Assembly: GCF_030052815.1 (NCBI RefSeq)
Contig: NC_079500.1
Coordinates: forward strand, 2,356,001 to 2,420,000
Direction: 5' to 3'
Length of the DNA: 64,000 nucleotides
Origin: Hevea brasiliensis
Taxonomy: Eukaryota > Streptophyta > Magnoliopsida > Malpighiales > Euphorbiaceae
Of the stretch, positions 1-11,663 are shown one piece after another; the first letter of the stretch is position 1, and the number at the start of each line of letters is the position of its first letter. The position numbers and the translations under genes are program-made. A model generated the notes under the pieces. It saw nothing but the letters and a program-made list of their open reading frames with translations. It did no database searches and was not told where the DNA came from.

Positions 1-175
1 TTTAATTAAATTAATTTTCCAAAACTTTATTATTATTTTTATTTTTTCAAGATCATGCCACGGAATTAATAATTCAGCTCCATACCTCCAATTACATCTT
101 ACAGTCATATAATTTTTAATCATCGGGTTTCCCACGGCCTCAATGCACATACTCATCACAAAATAAGGGTCTACA
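1..175 (-). repeat. Partial 3' LTR of A1
   Basis: Matches the last 175 bases of the LTRs ending at 8144, 14434 and 23031, finishing in GGGTCTACA. The rest of this LTR and the left target-site duplication lie outside the window. Confidence 0.88.
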
Positions 176-190
176 GTTTGCCCCCCACTT
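176..190 (-). other. Polypurine tract of A1
   Basis: On the minus strand AAAGTGGGGGGCAAAC lies directly before the 3' LTR, the expected place for plus-strand DNA priming. The same tract occurs in A2 at 14435-14450. Confidence 0.6.
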
Positions 191-1929
191 TGGCGAAAGT
201 TGAAATCAATGCGAAAGCATTGCTCAAATTTCGTCAAAGTGAAACTCAAATTTCTAATAACTATGAAACATTGGCTATGAGGATCAAGTATATCTTGCTC
301 GGTCGACATACTCTCTGTTATGAGACTAGCTACGGTCTCATAACAGTAATAACTGTGTCATGTGAAAAATGAGTGTATCTTGCTCTGTCGATACACTCTG
401 CGTTATGAGACTAGCTACGGTCTCATAACAGTGATAACTGTGTCATGTGAGAATTGAGTGCATCTTGCTCTGTCGATACACTATGTGTCATGAGACTAGC
501 TACGGTCTCATGAAAATGGCAACTGTGTGATTTGAAATGTTGCGGATTCGTATTTAGGAACGCAGTCCTAAACTACCTACGTATCCCCCTCGCTATCCTG
601 AGGAAGAATCAGATCCACTCGTAGTTCGACACTTGAAACTGTGGTGATGCATGTTCTTCTACGCCTTACACACCAACAGGTGACATGTTGATGCGTGTTC
701 TTCTACGCCTTACACAACTATGCCATGTGCCCTAAACAATGTCTAAGGACTTACCAAAAAACATCTGTCATGAAATGTTATGGGTTCGTATTTAGGACCA
801 CAGTCCTAAACTACCTACGTATCCCCCTCGCTATCCTGAGGAAGAATCAGACCCCCTCGTAGTTCGATAATTGAAACTGTGGTGATGCATGTTATTCTAC
901 GCCTTACACACCCACAGGTGACATGTTGATGCATGTTCTTCTATGCCTTACACAACTATGTCATGCGTCCTAAAAAACGTCTAAGGACTTACCAAAAAAA
1001 TATCTAATTCATGATTTGAAAAAAAAAATTAGGATGACTGAGTCTCAAAATTTTCTCTGATTTTTATGCTTCCTGTATGCTACTTTCTATCATGGGCATG
1101 CTGATTTTGCTAGAGATTCTAAAAAAACTTAGTCCTATGGGGGGCCTCTTTTTGCAAAAATTTTCTTATAGCCTCAAAGTTTTTTAGAAGAATTGTTCAC
1201 TAAAAAAAGACTTCCTCAAGATCATAATACAATTTCCCTCTGATTTTTCTTTTTCTTCTCTCCCCCATGCTTCATTATTCTACAGCTATTTCAAAACTTT
1301 TCTGCCTTGACTCCTTTATCTTCCATGAACTCAATTCTTTGTGCTCTAACTTTTGCCTGAAATGCTCTTTCGAGTTTTCATTTCAGCAAGCTTGCTCTAA
1401 CTTTTGCCTAAGCGGACCTTTCGAGTTTTCCACTTAGCGAGCTCTGTTTTTTCTTTTCTTTTTCTTATTCTTTCTCTCTTTTTTTTTTTTTTTTTGAAAT
1501 TAGATAATCACCAGGATATTCATATCAAGCACCTATTCTATCATGCTCATAAGGCAATAGGTTAAATCAAAACAATGCAGTTCAATTACTTAATCTTTTG
1601 ATGTATCCCTCAAGACACAAACATTCACAATCATAATTAAATAAAACCTATTCCTGGTTAATGCAATAAAAACTTCTTTATTTATTCAGGTACACTATTA
1701 CTCCCTCTTACATTTAGTTTTGCCAAATTTCTAACCTTCCAAAGTTAGAAATAAGCTTTATAACCAGCCGAATGGCCTTTTTAGGTTTTCCATCCAGATC
1801 TTCTCTCTTCTCTCCTTTTGCCTAGACTGCCTTTTGCAGGTTTTCAATCTAGCATTTTTTTTCGTTTCTTTTCTTTTTTTTTTCTTTGACCCTTACTTTT
1901 GCCTAGACCATCTTTTGTAAGTTTTCAGC
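191..1929 (-). other. A1 3' non-coding region
   Basis: No coding signal. It holds short dispersed duplications: a block beginning CATGAGACTAGCTACGGTCTCATG-like dyads (about 320-515), and two copies of a roughly 240-bp block starting near GTTCGTATTTAGGA (about 545-760 and 784-985). The dyads could fold as hairpins. Pyrimidine-rich tracts follow at 1440-1500 and 1855-1890. A2 has the same region at 14451-16529. Confidence 0.6.
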
Positions 1930-2740
1930 CTAGCGGGCCTATCTCACACAAAGTACCATTTGAGCCTGTCTAAATTGACTGGTTCTTGAAATTCATTCCC
2001 ATCCAAGTCTGATATTCTTATTGTGGTAAGATCTTGTTGACTATGTGTGGACCATCCTAGCTTGGGTAAACTTTCCTCTTAATTCAAAAGGGATGGGCCG
2101 AGTTTGTTTCAAAATCATGTCTCCCTCTTTGATCTTTCTTGGCTTCACCTTCTTATTAAAGACTCTAGCTATCTTCCTCTGAGAAGCCTGCATATGATAC
2201 AGGGCTCACATTCTCTTTTAATCAAAGCTAGTTCTTCATATCTCTTCTAAGCCCACTCTTTTTTTTGGATCTTAGCTTCTAGCATCACTCTTAAGGATCT
2301 GAGCTCTTGCTTAATGTATAGCATTGCTTTAGTCTCATACACTAAAGAGAATGGGGTTGCCCCCGTTAATGTCCTTGTAGTACTACGATAACCGTAAAGA
2401 ATATAAAGGAGTTTTTCAGGCCAATCCTTATATGTTTCGAACATTTTTTCCCAAATAGAACATTTCCATTCATATGGGAACTACACATTTCCTGCATGTA
2501 CTTCCTTCATTATTTGCTCAGCCTATTTTTCTATCACACATAAGAGTTTGTAGAATTGCCTCCCAGCTAAAGTAAATTGAGTGGCTAATCTATGAATTAT
2601 TGCTCTATCTCTTTTGTAGGCTTATTGTGAGTATTCTCTCACTTCCAGAGACTCCTTATATCTTCATATCATTTTCCTTCTCTCTCTAGGTCCACATATG
2701 CTACTACTAATCCTTCATAGCATAAAATTTTACTCTTCAT
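1930..2740 (-). pseudogene. Integrase C-terminal remnant of A1
   Basis: Read on the minus strand, 2444-2247 encodes the integrase tail of Tat-type pol, with GATPFSLVYETKAM matching the conserved GATPYSLVYGxEAVLP motif. Flanking frames to about 1950 resemble the intact-looking A2 copy (16530-16940), and an H2C2-like stretch lies near 2500-2620. Stops and frameshifts break it, and the DDE catalytic core is not visible. Non-functional. Confidence 0.75.
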
Positions 2741-2768
2741 TAGGATAACTAGCTAAGTTAACTTTTGA

Positions 2769-3149
2769 TCACTCTTTTCCTATAGGGACATCAGCGTGGC
2801 TTGGGAATCGGCCATCTAATTTTAAGCTTGAGGCATGTGCTTCTTGGTACTTTGTTAATAAGGCTATAAATTTATTTCTTTCTTCTTGGGTTAAATCTTC
2901 AGCTAACTTAATGTCTTTAGGATTATTTGGTGTACCCAAATTAATAGAGATTGATTTTGATACATTAACAAAAATAGATTCTAAATGATTATAAATACCA
3001 TGCATATGCCCATTAGAATAAACATCAAACAAGTAAGCAGAAGGACTGGGAATGTTATTGATCTTTGCCTTGAAATCTTTATCAAGTACATCAGAATTGG
3101 AAACATCAATATCACTACTGTGAGCATTACAAAAGATAGACTCAAACAT
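2769..3149 (-). pseudogene. Pre-RT linker of Tat-type pol (A1)
   Basis: A 126-residue open frame. Residues around LTQEERNKFIALLTKYQE match the linker between protease and reverse transcriptase in Tat/Ogre polyproteins, where an FAWSY...PGLDP motif and RT should follow. Here it runs instead into LKLDGRFPSHADVP and stops, so RT and RNase H are deleted. A2 carries the same junction (17369-17749), differing by only a few residues, so the deletion predates both insertions. Confidence 0.7.
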
Positions 3150-3447
3150 AGGGGTGTAGCTTTAGGTGTTTGGCTTTTCATGCAGTCCTTAGATCAATGG
3201 TGCTGATTTTCTGCTTTAGCTCTTTCACATGTGGTAACCCCTAATCATATGTCAAGGTAATTGCCCCCCGCTTTCAAGAACTTAGGAGGCTTTGGCTTTT
3301 CTTCCTCTTCCTCTTCTGTTGGCTCATAGCCCAAACCATGAGTTGTAATCTGCCCTTTCATCTTCAAGAAAAGTCACCAGACCATCTATACTTTCTTCTA
3401 GGCCTATGCTAAGAAAAAACTTTATCCCTTTCTTAACAGTAGCCACT

Positions 3448-3745
3448 TTTAGATCCATCTAGTTTTTATAGATCCCAACAACTTGAAAATCAGACACTAG
3501 TGGAACCGAACCATCTAGTTGTAATGCAACTATCTCCTCATCAGAATCAGTCAAGACATCCAAAGGAACCTCATCATATCTAGAATTATCACAAATGTCA
3601 ATAACCATTATAGACTGAGGTTAATTGGGCTTTTGGATGGGTTGGATAGGTTCATTGGGCTTTTGGATGGGTTGGATAAATTCATTGGGCTTTTGGATGG
3701 GTTGGATAAAGTCAATAATTCTGTTAGGGTTATTTGGGGTGATGG
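3448..3745 (-). pseudogene. Gag-pol spacer with 30-bp tandem repeat (A1)
   Basis: Minus-strand coding remnant parallel to 18052-18345 of A2. It contains three 30-bp tandem units at about 3621-3710, coding a 10-residue repeat (PIQKPNEFIQ-like), followed by an acidic stretch with LDVLTDSDEE. The frame is broken in this copy. Such low-complexity spacers lie between gag and protease or RT in Tat elements; no protease D-T/S-G motif is visible. Confidence 0.5.
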
Positions 3746-4200
3746 AGATCATGTAGAGACCTGGTGTAGGTGGAAATTTTGGCTAGGCATGGGGCTTTTG
3801 GGTTGATTTTCTGGGTCAATTATCCTTTTGGCATCAAGTAGGTCTTAGATATCATGCTTAAGTTGAAAGCATCAGTCAGTGTCATGACTGTGGGCTTGGT
3901 AGAACTGGCAACATTGGTTGATATCATAGCTAGGTGGGAGTGGATTTAGTAGTGGTCTGGGTGCTAAGAGCTATAGGAGGTCTTGAACTTTGAGACCCTC
4001 CAAAACTTCAGATAAGGGTTAGCTGAATTGGAAAAATCTCCTTGGGGTGTGAGACATAATTTGAACCTCAATAACTTTAATGCCACTTAATTAGCCTGCC
4101 TCGGGGCCTCTTTCTAAAGTTGACCACAATTTTCTCTTCTAGCTCAGACATTTTGGCGTTCAATATTTCATCAAGCACGATCATAGTTTCTTCCATCTTA
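3746..4200 (-). pseudogene. Gag zinc-knuckle remnant (A1)
   Basis: On the minus strand about 3840-3930 reads as a decayed zinc-knuckle block of the kind C-x-F-Y-Q-A-H-S-H-D-T-D-x-C-F-Q-L-K-H-D-I, typical of Tat/Ogre gag (CxxHxxxGHxTxxCxxLK). In-frame stops are present. The rest of gag is not recognisable. Confidence 0.5.
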
Positions 4201-5145
4201 AGTAGTACAGGTGAAATCCTTACTAGTCTCTTCCCTTCCCTAACCCAAGTGACCTGATTGGAAGTCTCTTTGGTGTGTTTTGAGGCTATGTTTGCTCAAA
4301 AAAATATGATTTAAAGGTTAACCTAAGCATGTTATGTACATGAATGCAATGCATGAATGAACCATTTTTTTTTCTTTTTTTTCTTTTTTTTTTTTTTGCC
4401 TTTACTTTTACAAAATCAAAACCGAACCATACCAATAGAACTAAAACTGAACCCAAAATCAGACCATATAAGCTGAACTAAAATCAAACCAAAGACTGAA
4501 TCAAAACTGAAAAAAAAAAATCTCCAGAACTAAATCTTCGCTCGTTATACCTTCAACTCTCACGTGCAGGGTAAGAAAAAAAATTCTATCCTAGGCTATG
4601 GTACACTGGACACACCAACAAGGGGTGGTCCAGGATGACCTTTCCTCTATAAACAAATGATTTGTATCCTTAAAGTTTAACCATAAGTAAGCATCCTCTT
4701 GCTCCACATGGGTTTTAAAATGGACTTGGGCCTATACACACATTGGGTTTATGCATAGGCCTAGGTTCATCTCAACTACCACTAGAACTTATGGTTTGAA
4801 CAGTAAGGATACGAATCCAGCACAACAAAAATCTACGGGGTACCTAGGGTTGAAATCTATGGCTCATGGGCTTTATTGGGTAGGAAAAGGGTCACCCATG
4901 CGAGAGCTTGTCCATTAAGCACAACGGCCGGAGCTGTGGCTCTTTTATATAATCGAAGGTACGAGCATGGGGTGCTAGCATTCACCAATTCGTCATAGCT
5001 CGAGTAGAACCATGGTCTCCTTGGCTAGTACTAACGAGGCTAAAAGGGTAAGGGTGATCCGTGTGATAGTGTAATGCAATGCAAAAAGTTTAATAAAGGA
5101 ATAATATTAGACTAATAGAAACATGTTGGAGTAACTATCCATTTA
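4201..5145 (-). other. A1 5' leader, non-coding
   Basis: Between PBS and gag remnant. Contains a T-rich tract near 4366-4398, an A-rich tract near 4510-4520 and no supported ORF. Matches A2 at 18800-19727. Confidence 0.55.
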
Positions 5146-5167
5146 GTCCCCAGTGGAGTCGCCAAAC
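5146..5167 (-). other. Primer-binding site of A1
   Basis: Minus strand GTTTGGCGACTCCACTGGGG follows the 5' LTR directly. This GGCGACTCC(A/G)CTGGGGA form is usual in Tat/Ogre elements, for which an arginine tRNA primer has been proposed; the tRNA was not checked here. Confidence 0.7.
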
Positions 5168-7460
5168 TGTGGGGGTGGGGGCGTGAGGCGAAATATCATC
5201 CATTAGAATTATATAAAATACACCAGGTAATGCCCAGGAAAGATGGTGGAGTCACAATGGTCTCACTTAAGTACCACCTCCTTAGACAGCATTTCCTAGA
5301 CATGCACTTCATACAATCCTAATAGAATCAAACCACTGGTAAGTACCGTCTTCCCATAACACTACCACGGTACTAAGGATTTATGCCACGAAGGCATAGA
5401 TAGACAGGAGCCGCCACCCGGGTAATAACCGGGACATATTCAGTGTTTCTTCCGAGGGTCATGGATGGCAACTTACTCCTTGCAGAGTTTCCACAACCGT
5501 CATTACCATAGCCCAATGTCTTGGTTCGGGATAGTGGGTACGTAAGGGGAAGGTGTTAGGCACCCTTTACGCCTGGTCTAACCTCGTTGATTCGAGTGCC
5601 AGTCCTCTACTAATGTTTCTAGAAGTCTTGTTTATTATTCCTTTATTAAACTTTATCCTAAAAATGCAATTCTAATCCTACACATGCAAGTAATTCACAA
5701 AAGGATTGTTGTTTACACACAATTTTCATGCACAAGTAATTCCTATCTATGGGGTTGCTAATTATTTAAATGATATTTACCAGATAACTAAAATTAATTT
5801 ATTATTGAGAATTTAATTTACAAACAAATTCAATTTCAAATAACCCTACGTTTCTATTTAACATAATTAATTAATTTTCACCAAGTTACCCTAAGGATAA
5901 TTAAACTAAGTTAATTATGTACATGTGTAATTTATTCTAATATCACATAAGGCCCAAACAATCACAACCTAATAAAGATCTCTAACATGCAAATTTATTT
6001 TACAATTACCAAGTATTAAATTAAATTTATTTACATGCCAATGTTAGTTTAATTTACAAACAAGATTAATTTTACTTTACAAAGTATTTATTTAAATTAA
6101 TTACATGCAAAAGTCAGTTAAATTAAAAATAAAGTTAATTTTAATTTACCAAATAAAAGTTCTATTATTACTACAATTTCATGCCAATGGTTATTGGAGA
6201 AGTTTAGAGCTACATACCTGTTGGTAAATGCAGTTGCCATTGGGGCAAGCTACCCTTAAAAAAGGGTCTTCTCTTCTAGTATGGCAATGATATCCCTGGC
6301 TTACTCCCGTTTAGCTCCATATAAGCTCCACGCAAATGCCCTCTTTGGTACTTACCTTAGGCTACTTACCAATTTTGTTTGTAATAAAAAATAAAGAAAC
6401 TAATGAAAATAAAAGAAATAAAGAAAATATTAATAATAATTTACATTGGATTTTAACTCTAGTCTCCTAAAGGGTTAAGACTCCTAATTAGTTACAACTA
6501 CCTAATAGTCTAAGTCTTCTAACATGATCCAAACACTTCATAACACTTCTTGAATTAAAAGAACACAGAAAAATAGATCAAATATCAATTAAGACCCAAG
6601 AAAATATAAGAACATGCATAAATATACAATTTCTAAATTATGACAGATTAACGGTAGCAAGAAATCCGATTTTTTAAAAATAGTTATACATGCCTAAAAA
6701 TCATAAAAAAAATTACAGAAGACAGCCTACATATCATAAAAGATCATAAAATTTATAAATCAAACAAAACCCTAGCCGAATGGTCTACATAAATCGTAAC
6801 TTTTCTAAGTGACAGAATCGTACTATTTTTTTGTAAAATTCATAACTCATTAACTATAACAGATATGAATGCAAAGCCAATTGGAAAAGATTCATAAGAT
6901 TCTGAAGTTAATTTTAGACACTAGATTTTCACAAAAACATTAAGGAACAAGGGAGATATGGGCTCCACAAATCGGATATTCTGCAAATCAGATTTTACAG
7001 GAACCCTAACTTCAAACAGCCATAACTTACAAAATATTAAAGCTTTTTCAGTGATTCTTGAGCCTAAAATTAATGAAATTTCGTGTAGAATATGAATTTA
7101 ATTTTTACAAATTTTTTACAGATTCAGAAAATAAAGAAAAATAATAAAAATATGAGAGACAGAAACTAAATATGTGCAGAGTTGTGTATCCCCTCAAATT
7201 AAACATGATTCCATGATCTATATGAACATATAAAATAAATTGAAGACAAAGAGCATAGAATTAAAATATTGTGTGGCATAGATCTTGAAAAGAAAACAAT
7301 AATAACTGACCTTCCAGAAATCTTATATGAAAATCTTCTTGAAGAAAAGAAAAAAATAAGGAAGAACTCAAAGAATCTTAAATATCTCTAAATTTCTTAT
7401 AGCTCTGAATTTTCTCTTCCTCTTTCCTCCCCATTATCCCCCTTCTTCCCTTCTCTAGTA

Positions 7461-7472
7461 GGGTATTTATAG
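7461..7472 (-). promoter_or_regulatory. LTR TATA box of A1
   Basis: Minus strand CTATAAATACCC, conserved at 13591-13602 and 22187-22198. Tandem repeats lie directly upstream on the minus strand and a purine-rich leader downstream, the usual U3/R arrangement. Confidence 0.6.
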
Positions 7473-7489
7473 AGTTTTGGGAGAGAGGT

Positions 7490-7803
7490 GCGATAGGGTT
7501 TGGAGTCTTAGGGTGATAAAGTTTTAGATGACTTAAACAACTACGATTGTAGAATTCGATTAAGACTGGGATATGGGTGAGGTGTTTTAACCAATAGGAA
7601 GGAAGGAAAAAATGAAAGGCACCAATAGGGAGTGAGGAAGAGGTGTGGTAGGGTTTGGAGTCTTAAGGTGATAAAGTTTAGATGACTTAAACAACTACGA
7701 TTGCAGAATTCAAATAAGATTGGGATATAGGTGAGGTGTTTCAACCAATAGGAAGACAGGAAAAAATGGAAGGCACCAATAGGGAGTGAGGAAGAGAGTG
7801 GGG
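7490..7803 (-). repeat. Two ~155-bp tandem repeats upstream of the LTR TATA box
   Basis: Units begin at about 7494 and 7649. Each carries AACCAATAGG and CACCAATAGG, that is, two CCAAT-type boxes. Their position just upstream of the TATA box suggests an enhancer. Confidence 0.7.
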
Positions 7804-8144
7804 CCAAGGAGGAGAGAGATATTTTGTTATTTTAATTTTTAGAAAATAATTAAATGGGTCCATTTAAAATTTCTAACTAGGCTTTCTTAGGCTCATGGAG
7901 CCCAATTAAACTTAATTAGATTCATTTAAGAACTACCCATATTAAATTTAAACAAAATAAAATTTTATTTAAATTTAATTAAATTAATTTTCCAAAACTT
8001 TATTATTATTTTTATTTTTTCAAGATCATGCCACGGAATTAATAATTCAGCTCCATGCCTCCAATTACATCTTACAGTCATATAATTTTTCATCATTAGG
8101 ATTCCCACGGCCTCAATGCACATACTCATCACAAAGGGTCTACA

Positions 8145-8149
8145 CACCA
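8145..8149. other. Putative right target-site duplication of A1
   Basis: CACCA follows the LTR end. The left partner is outside the window, so this is by position only. Confidence 0.35.
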
Positions 8150-9468
8150 TTGAAGGAAAAGTTTCAGATGATCCTGCTAAATTGAAAGAGAAACTGTTGG
8201 GTGGATTGAAACGGATCACTACAAGTTGATTGAAACCATAAGCAGAAAACGAGAAGGTTATAATAAAGGAGATGAATCAACGGCTGGAGTGTAGCAAAAG
8301 ATCATTAATCCATAAAGTATCTTGCTACGGGTTCATCTGAATGAGAAAAAAGACATACCCAACTGCTTTCACATGTTGACAGCTTGCCAAGCTTCATCTG
8401 CTATGTCTAAGGAATATTCATTGGAATTTTTTCTCTTGGGGCGAGAATTCATGCGATGGATGTCACTATTTGCTGGCTTCACAATTCTTCCTGTTTTTTA
8501 TCCTTTTTTCATTTTTCCGCCACCATTAAGCTTCGGGGAGATCTCAAATAAGTGATTCGCTGGGAGTGGGAGCTGGGCTGGGCTAGTAGCTATATAAGGA
8601 AACAAAGCTAATTGGTTTGGGCTGGTTGGTGTTGTTAATTTGGCCAGGAGTAATTGATGACAGTTGGAGCGAAAATAATGGGTGCAGGGAGGCTTACCAA
8701 TTTCTAGAAGCTCTAATTAATAAAGGAAGATTGGCAACTGTCATTTACCATTTGCTGTGTTGATTAAAGGTGCTTAGGGATCCTCAAAGACAGGAGCAGC
8801 GTGCAGATAATCAGAATTCAAATTATGCTTATGCATTGGGGAGCAAGATTCTGTTATCTGTATTTCAAATTCTGACGATGCTTCGATTTGAGATTTGTGG
8901 AGCTCGATGTTCTTTGGGGTTCCCAATTCGTCCCCATCTGTTTGGATGGCAAGAGTTACCGAAGAATCGTTAAGGGAGAGGCGGCTATGGTGTTGGTTCA
9001 ATAATTGATGTTGCTTATCATGCGTTGCAGATGAATTTTCATGATCGATGTAGTTGTCTTCAGAAAGGTGTAAGCCACTTGTACTATAGGGTTGTTTTCG
9101 GAGTCCACGTCAGCATCCGAACTTTCTGACAGGGACAATCGTCGTTCGTTGTTGGAGATTGGAGGTGAGAACAACTCATGGCATGGTTCTTTGGTGGCTC
9201 TGATATTGAATTTGACATGATCAATATCCACCTGAATGATTTTGTTAATAAACGCAGTAGAATCTGTCAAAATCAGCACTCTTGCGTAATCAAATCTTGA
9301 TTTTGCTAGGGTTACGCCATCAAGAGAGATGAATTCTCCACAAAGACTTCCAACCCATTGAAAGAAATGTGAGGTCCGCGCATTCAAGGGAGTGCCCTGC
9401 AACCGTTTGTTTGTTTCCCAAAAAAAAAATCGATTTTTAGTTAAAAATAAAAAACCAAATGATGACAA
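8150..9468 (-). pseudogene. LINE ORF1-like (DUF4283-type) remnant
   Basis: The 156-residue minus-strand frame at 8998-9468 has the pattern WVGSLCGEFISLDG...KSRFDYARVLILTD...INKIIQVDID...FNIRATKEP. This is typical of the DUF4283-type nucleic-acid-binding region in plant non-LTR retrotransposon ORF1 and related proteins. A stop separates it from a second frame (8774-9001) that probably continues the same protein as an acidic tail. Further down, 8150-8700 looks like a decayed proline-rich part. No endonuclease or RT was seen, and A1 appears to have inserted near its 3' side. A captured host-gene fragment is the alternative. Confidence 0.5.
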
Positions 9469-9533
9469 TGTTGGGAATAGTACTCTGCATGCGTGTATCT
9501 TGCAAATTTTATTGATTCATAGTTCTTGTGCAG

Positions 9534-9689
9534 GTTGTTTTATATGGTCGTGGTACTGGACTTATCTCGTATGCCGTGGAGCATTTTCCATACAAGATCG
9601 TTAAAGGTATTTCTATATGTTCTACAATGGTGTTTCATGACCAAAGGCCTCGCTTATACGTGAACCCGATAATAAATACAGGAGGTTAG
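9534..9689 (+). pseudogene. Unrecognised conserved-looking coding fragment
   Basis: After a good acceptor-like TTCTTGTGCAG there are 51 codons open on the + strand, containing VLYGRGTGLISYAVEHFPY and later DQRPRLYVNPIIN, then TAG. The composition looks more like protein than its AT-rich surroundings. A donor-like GTATTT occurs inside at about 9606. I do not recognise the family. It may be a lone exon, a gene relic or chance. Confidence 0.3.
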
Positions 9690-11193
9690 TAACATTTTCT
9701 ATTCAGCAGCTCGATCGGGTTAAAGTTAAAGAGATCTTTCTGGCAAATTGCACGTTTGGCAAATTGTGCAGCATCCATTTCCCAAGAATAGCCTTCTGCT
9801 TAATTTACAATTGCAAGTTGATACCCGAACAAGAATGGAAACTAAGCTAGAGAAAGGGACTTAGAAGCATCAAGAAAGTAAAGAGAGAGAAGAGAGAGAG
9901 AGAGATTATAGCAAGATTAACATCCCTTCCTTTTTCCTCCTATCTCATCACCCATTTTCTGTGCTTAGGACTTGTGTGTGGCTTGGGAGTATTATCTTCA
10001 CATCTGAGATTTCTTGGAGAACCTTTGTTTGCGGCGACATGGTTAGAGACTATATGCTTTGTTTTTTCATTTCTATACATTTGACTCTTTCCTTTTGTAT
10101 ATGTGTCCAGGGAGTTGAAAGAGTGAGCAACCAACTCCTTACCATTCTCCTTATTTCTCTGAAAGCACCATTTCTAAGATAAAAATTATAAAGCACTAAT
10201 TAACCAAGGGTTAGCAATTAACCAACTTTAATTCAATAGTATTGCAATTGTCTTTAAAAATATAAAATCTCAAATTCAAATCACAATCGAAGCCAAATTA
10301 ATAACAAAAATAACAAGGGATAATATAACTTATAAAAATAAAATGAATTGACTTCTCACCTTATTATTTAAGAGTTAAAATTCTTAAATAAGACCACAAA
10401 TGAAGCATTTTTCTTATTTGCAAATCTCTTAATTTAGATATAAATGCATAGTTGTTAAATTCGGATCAAACCTGCCAATTAAACCGGTGAACCAATGAAT
10501 CAGCCTTTAAATTAGTCTAAGTTTATTAATGAGCTAGATAAAAAAGCGATTCGATATGACTCGGTCGACCTGACGGTTCAATTATTCAATGGATTTTTTT
10601 TAGTTTTAATTTTATTATATACTTTCAACTTTCCATTGATTTTCTTAACTTAAAAATACATTAATATCTTACGATAATTACCATTTTACGCTTAAATTTT
10701 ATCATTATGAATATTTTTATTTACCGATCACCTTTTAATTTATTAATTATTGATTATTGATTATATCGAAAAAAATAATGAAAAAACATGAAATTTAAAT
10801 ATTTATAAGTTATGGTTCAATAGAATTAGAGTCATCTCTAAAATCATAAAATTTTTAAATTTAAATCTCGATTTAAGTCAATTATATAAAAAAAATTATT
10901 TATTTTTTAAAATACAAAAACTAGAAACGTTAATTTAACACAAATTATAAAGACATTTTATAAGGCAGAAAAAAGAGAAGAAACAGTATGAAAAGAGAAA
11001 ATAGGTAACTCTCTTATTTTATTGATAAAAATAAAAGAAAATGAAAAATAAAAAGTCTGATTTCCATATTTTATAAGAAAGAAAATAAAATTATAAAAAT
11101 TTTTGTGAAAAATCATTTGAATCATTTTGTTTTTTATTCAAATTAAGCAGAAAGGAAATATACTATTAATTTTTTTTTTCATTATGCCTTTTT
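9690..11193. other. Intergenic AT-rich region upstream of FRA10AC1
   Basis: No supported gene. A GA-rich tract lies at about 9880-9905. Around 10455-10590 there is a less AT-rich block (CGGATCAAACC, AAACCGGTGAACC, CGGTCGACC) reminiscent of short interspersed DNA elements, but I could not find terminal repeats. 10600-11190 is long A/T runs. Confidence 0.5.
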
Positions 11194-11202
11194 TATAAAT
11201 AG
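11194..11202 (+). promoter_or_regulatory. Candidate FRA10AC1 TATA box
   Basis: TATAAATAG about 370 bases before the start codon, followed at 11275-11345 by a CT-rich stretch like a plant 5' leader. Other AT-rich matches nearby make this tentative. Confidence 0.3.
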
Positions 11203-11572
11203 TTATTTTTAATATAATAATATAATAACTTTATCTTTATATTTTTTTTTCTTCAAAGCATAAATAAATCACTATATTCCTTCCTCTGTATATTTCCCTG
11301 GTAATTCTGTTCAGTTTTCCTTCCAGCTCTCCTCTCTACCGCCCTAATTTGCAAATTGATGTAAAACTCGAAGACTTGAGGGAGAAAGCAGCAATTCCTT
11401 CAAGTCCAAAAGCCACAGAGTAGCTGGGGTTAAAGTGGCTTCTTTTGGGTATCTGTAATTGGCAATCTACGACAGAGAAGAGAGAAAACAGTACCATCTG
11501 GACGCCTTTTTCCTCTTTCTCAATGCTAATTAACATTTTGATCCCTGTATTGCTGTAGATATTTGTTCTTCA

Positions 11573-11663
11573 ATGGATTTGGGTACTGAAGACAGGCAAT
11601 ACCAAGCTCACATTCGAGGCCTCAACGCCTACGATCGGCACAAGAAATTCTTGAACGATTATG
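11573..11663 (+). CDS. FRA10AC1: FRA10AC1 homologue, exon 1
   Basis: ATG at 11573 opens 30 codons. The segment HIRGLNAYDRHKKFLNDY matches the start of the conserved FRA10AC1 domain (pattern A-Y-x-R-H-x-K-F-x-N-D-Y). The donor G|GTACGA at 11664 leaves phase 1. FRA10AC1 is a conserved eukaryotic nuclear protein, named after a human fragile site and linked to pre-mRNA splicing complexes. The start is chosen because it is the first ATG before the conserved block and follows a CT-rich leader. If used, the join to exon 2 gives NDY-GKEK. Many homologues have a few more residues here, so a short missed exon in 11664-11953 is possible. Confidence 0.8.

Larger units (their letters stand above)
1..8144 (-). 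mobile_element. Tat/Ogre-like non-autonomous LTR retrotransposon A1 (left end cut by window)
   Basis: Order on the minus strand: 5' LTR (5168-8144), primer-binding site (5146-5167), gag and pol remnants (about 3940 down to 1930), long non-coding stretch, polypurine tract (176-190), 3' LTR (1-175, truncated by the window edge). LTR ends are TG...CA. The order of PBS and PPT fixes the minus orientation. Internal length is about 5 kb and only pieces of gag, a pre-RT linker and the integrase C-terminus are recognisable; the protease, reverse transcriptase and RNase H blocks are absent, so it could move only with proteins from elsewhere. A second copy (12029-23031) has the same layout. The Tat/Ogre assignment rests on the style of the gag zinc knuckle, the linker and the integrase tail. 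Confidence 0.88.
5168..8144 (-). repeat. 5' LTR of A1 (2977 bp)
   Basis: Starts TGTGGGGGTG and ends GGGTCTACA on the + strand. It is longer than the A2 LTRs because it keeps about 760 bp (about 6380-7140) missing from both A2 LTRs; the break lies in short AATAAAGAAA repeats. It has two 154-155-bp tandem units where A2 has three. It carries a minus-strand TATA box. Confidence 0.88.

Noticed and set aside
7541..7807. 88-codon minus-strand ORF repeated at 13824 and 22421
   Set aside because: Translation of the 154-bp LTR repeats; promoter-side sequence, not a gene.
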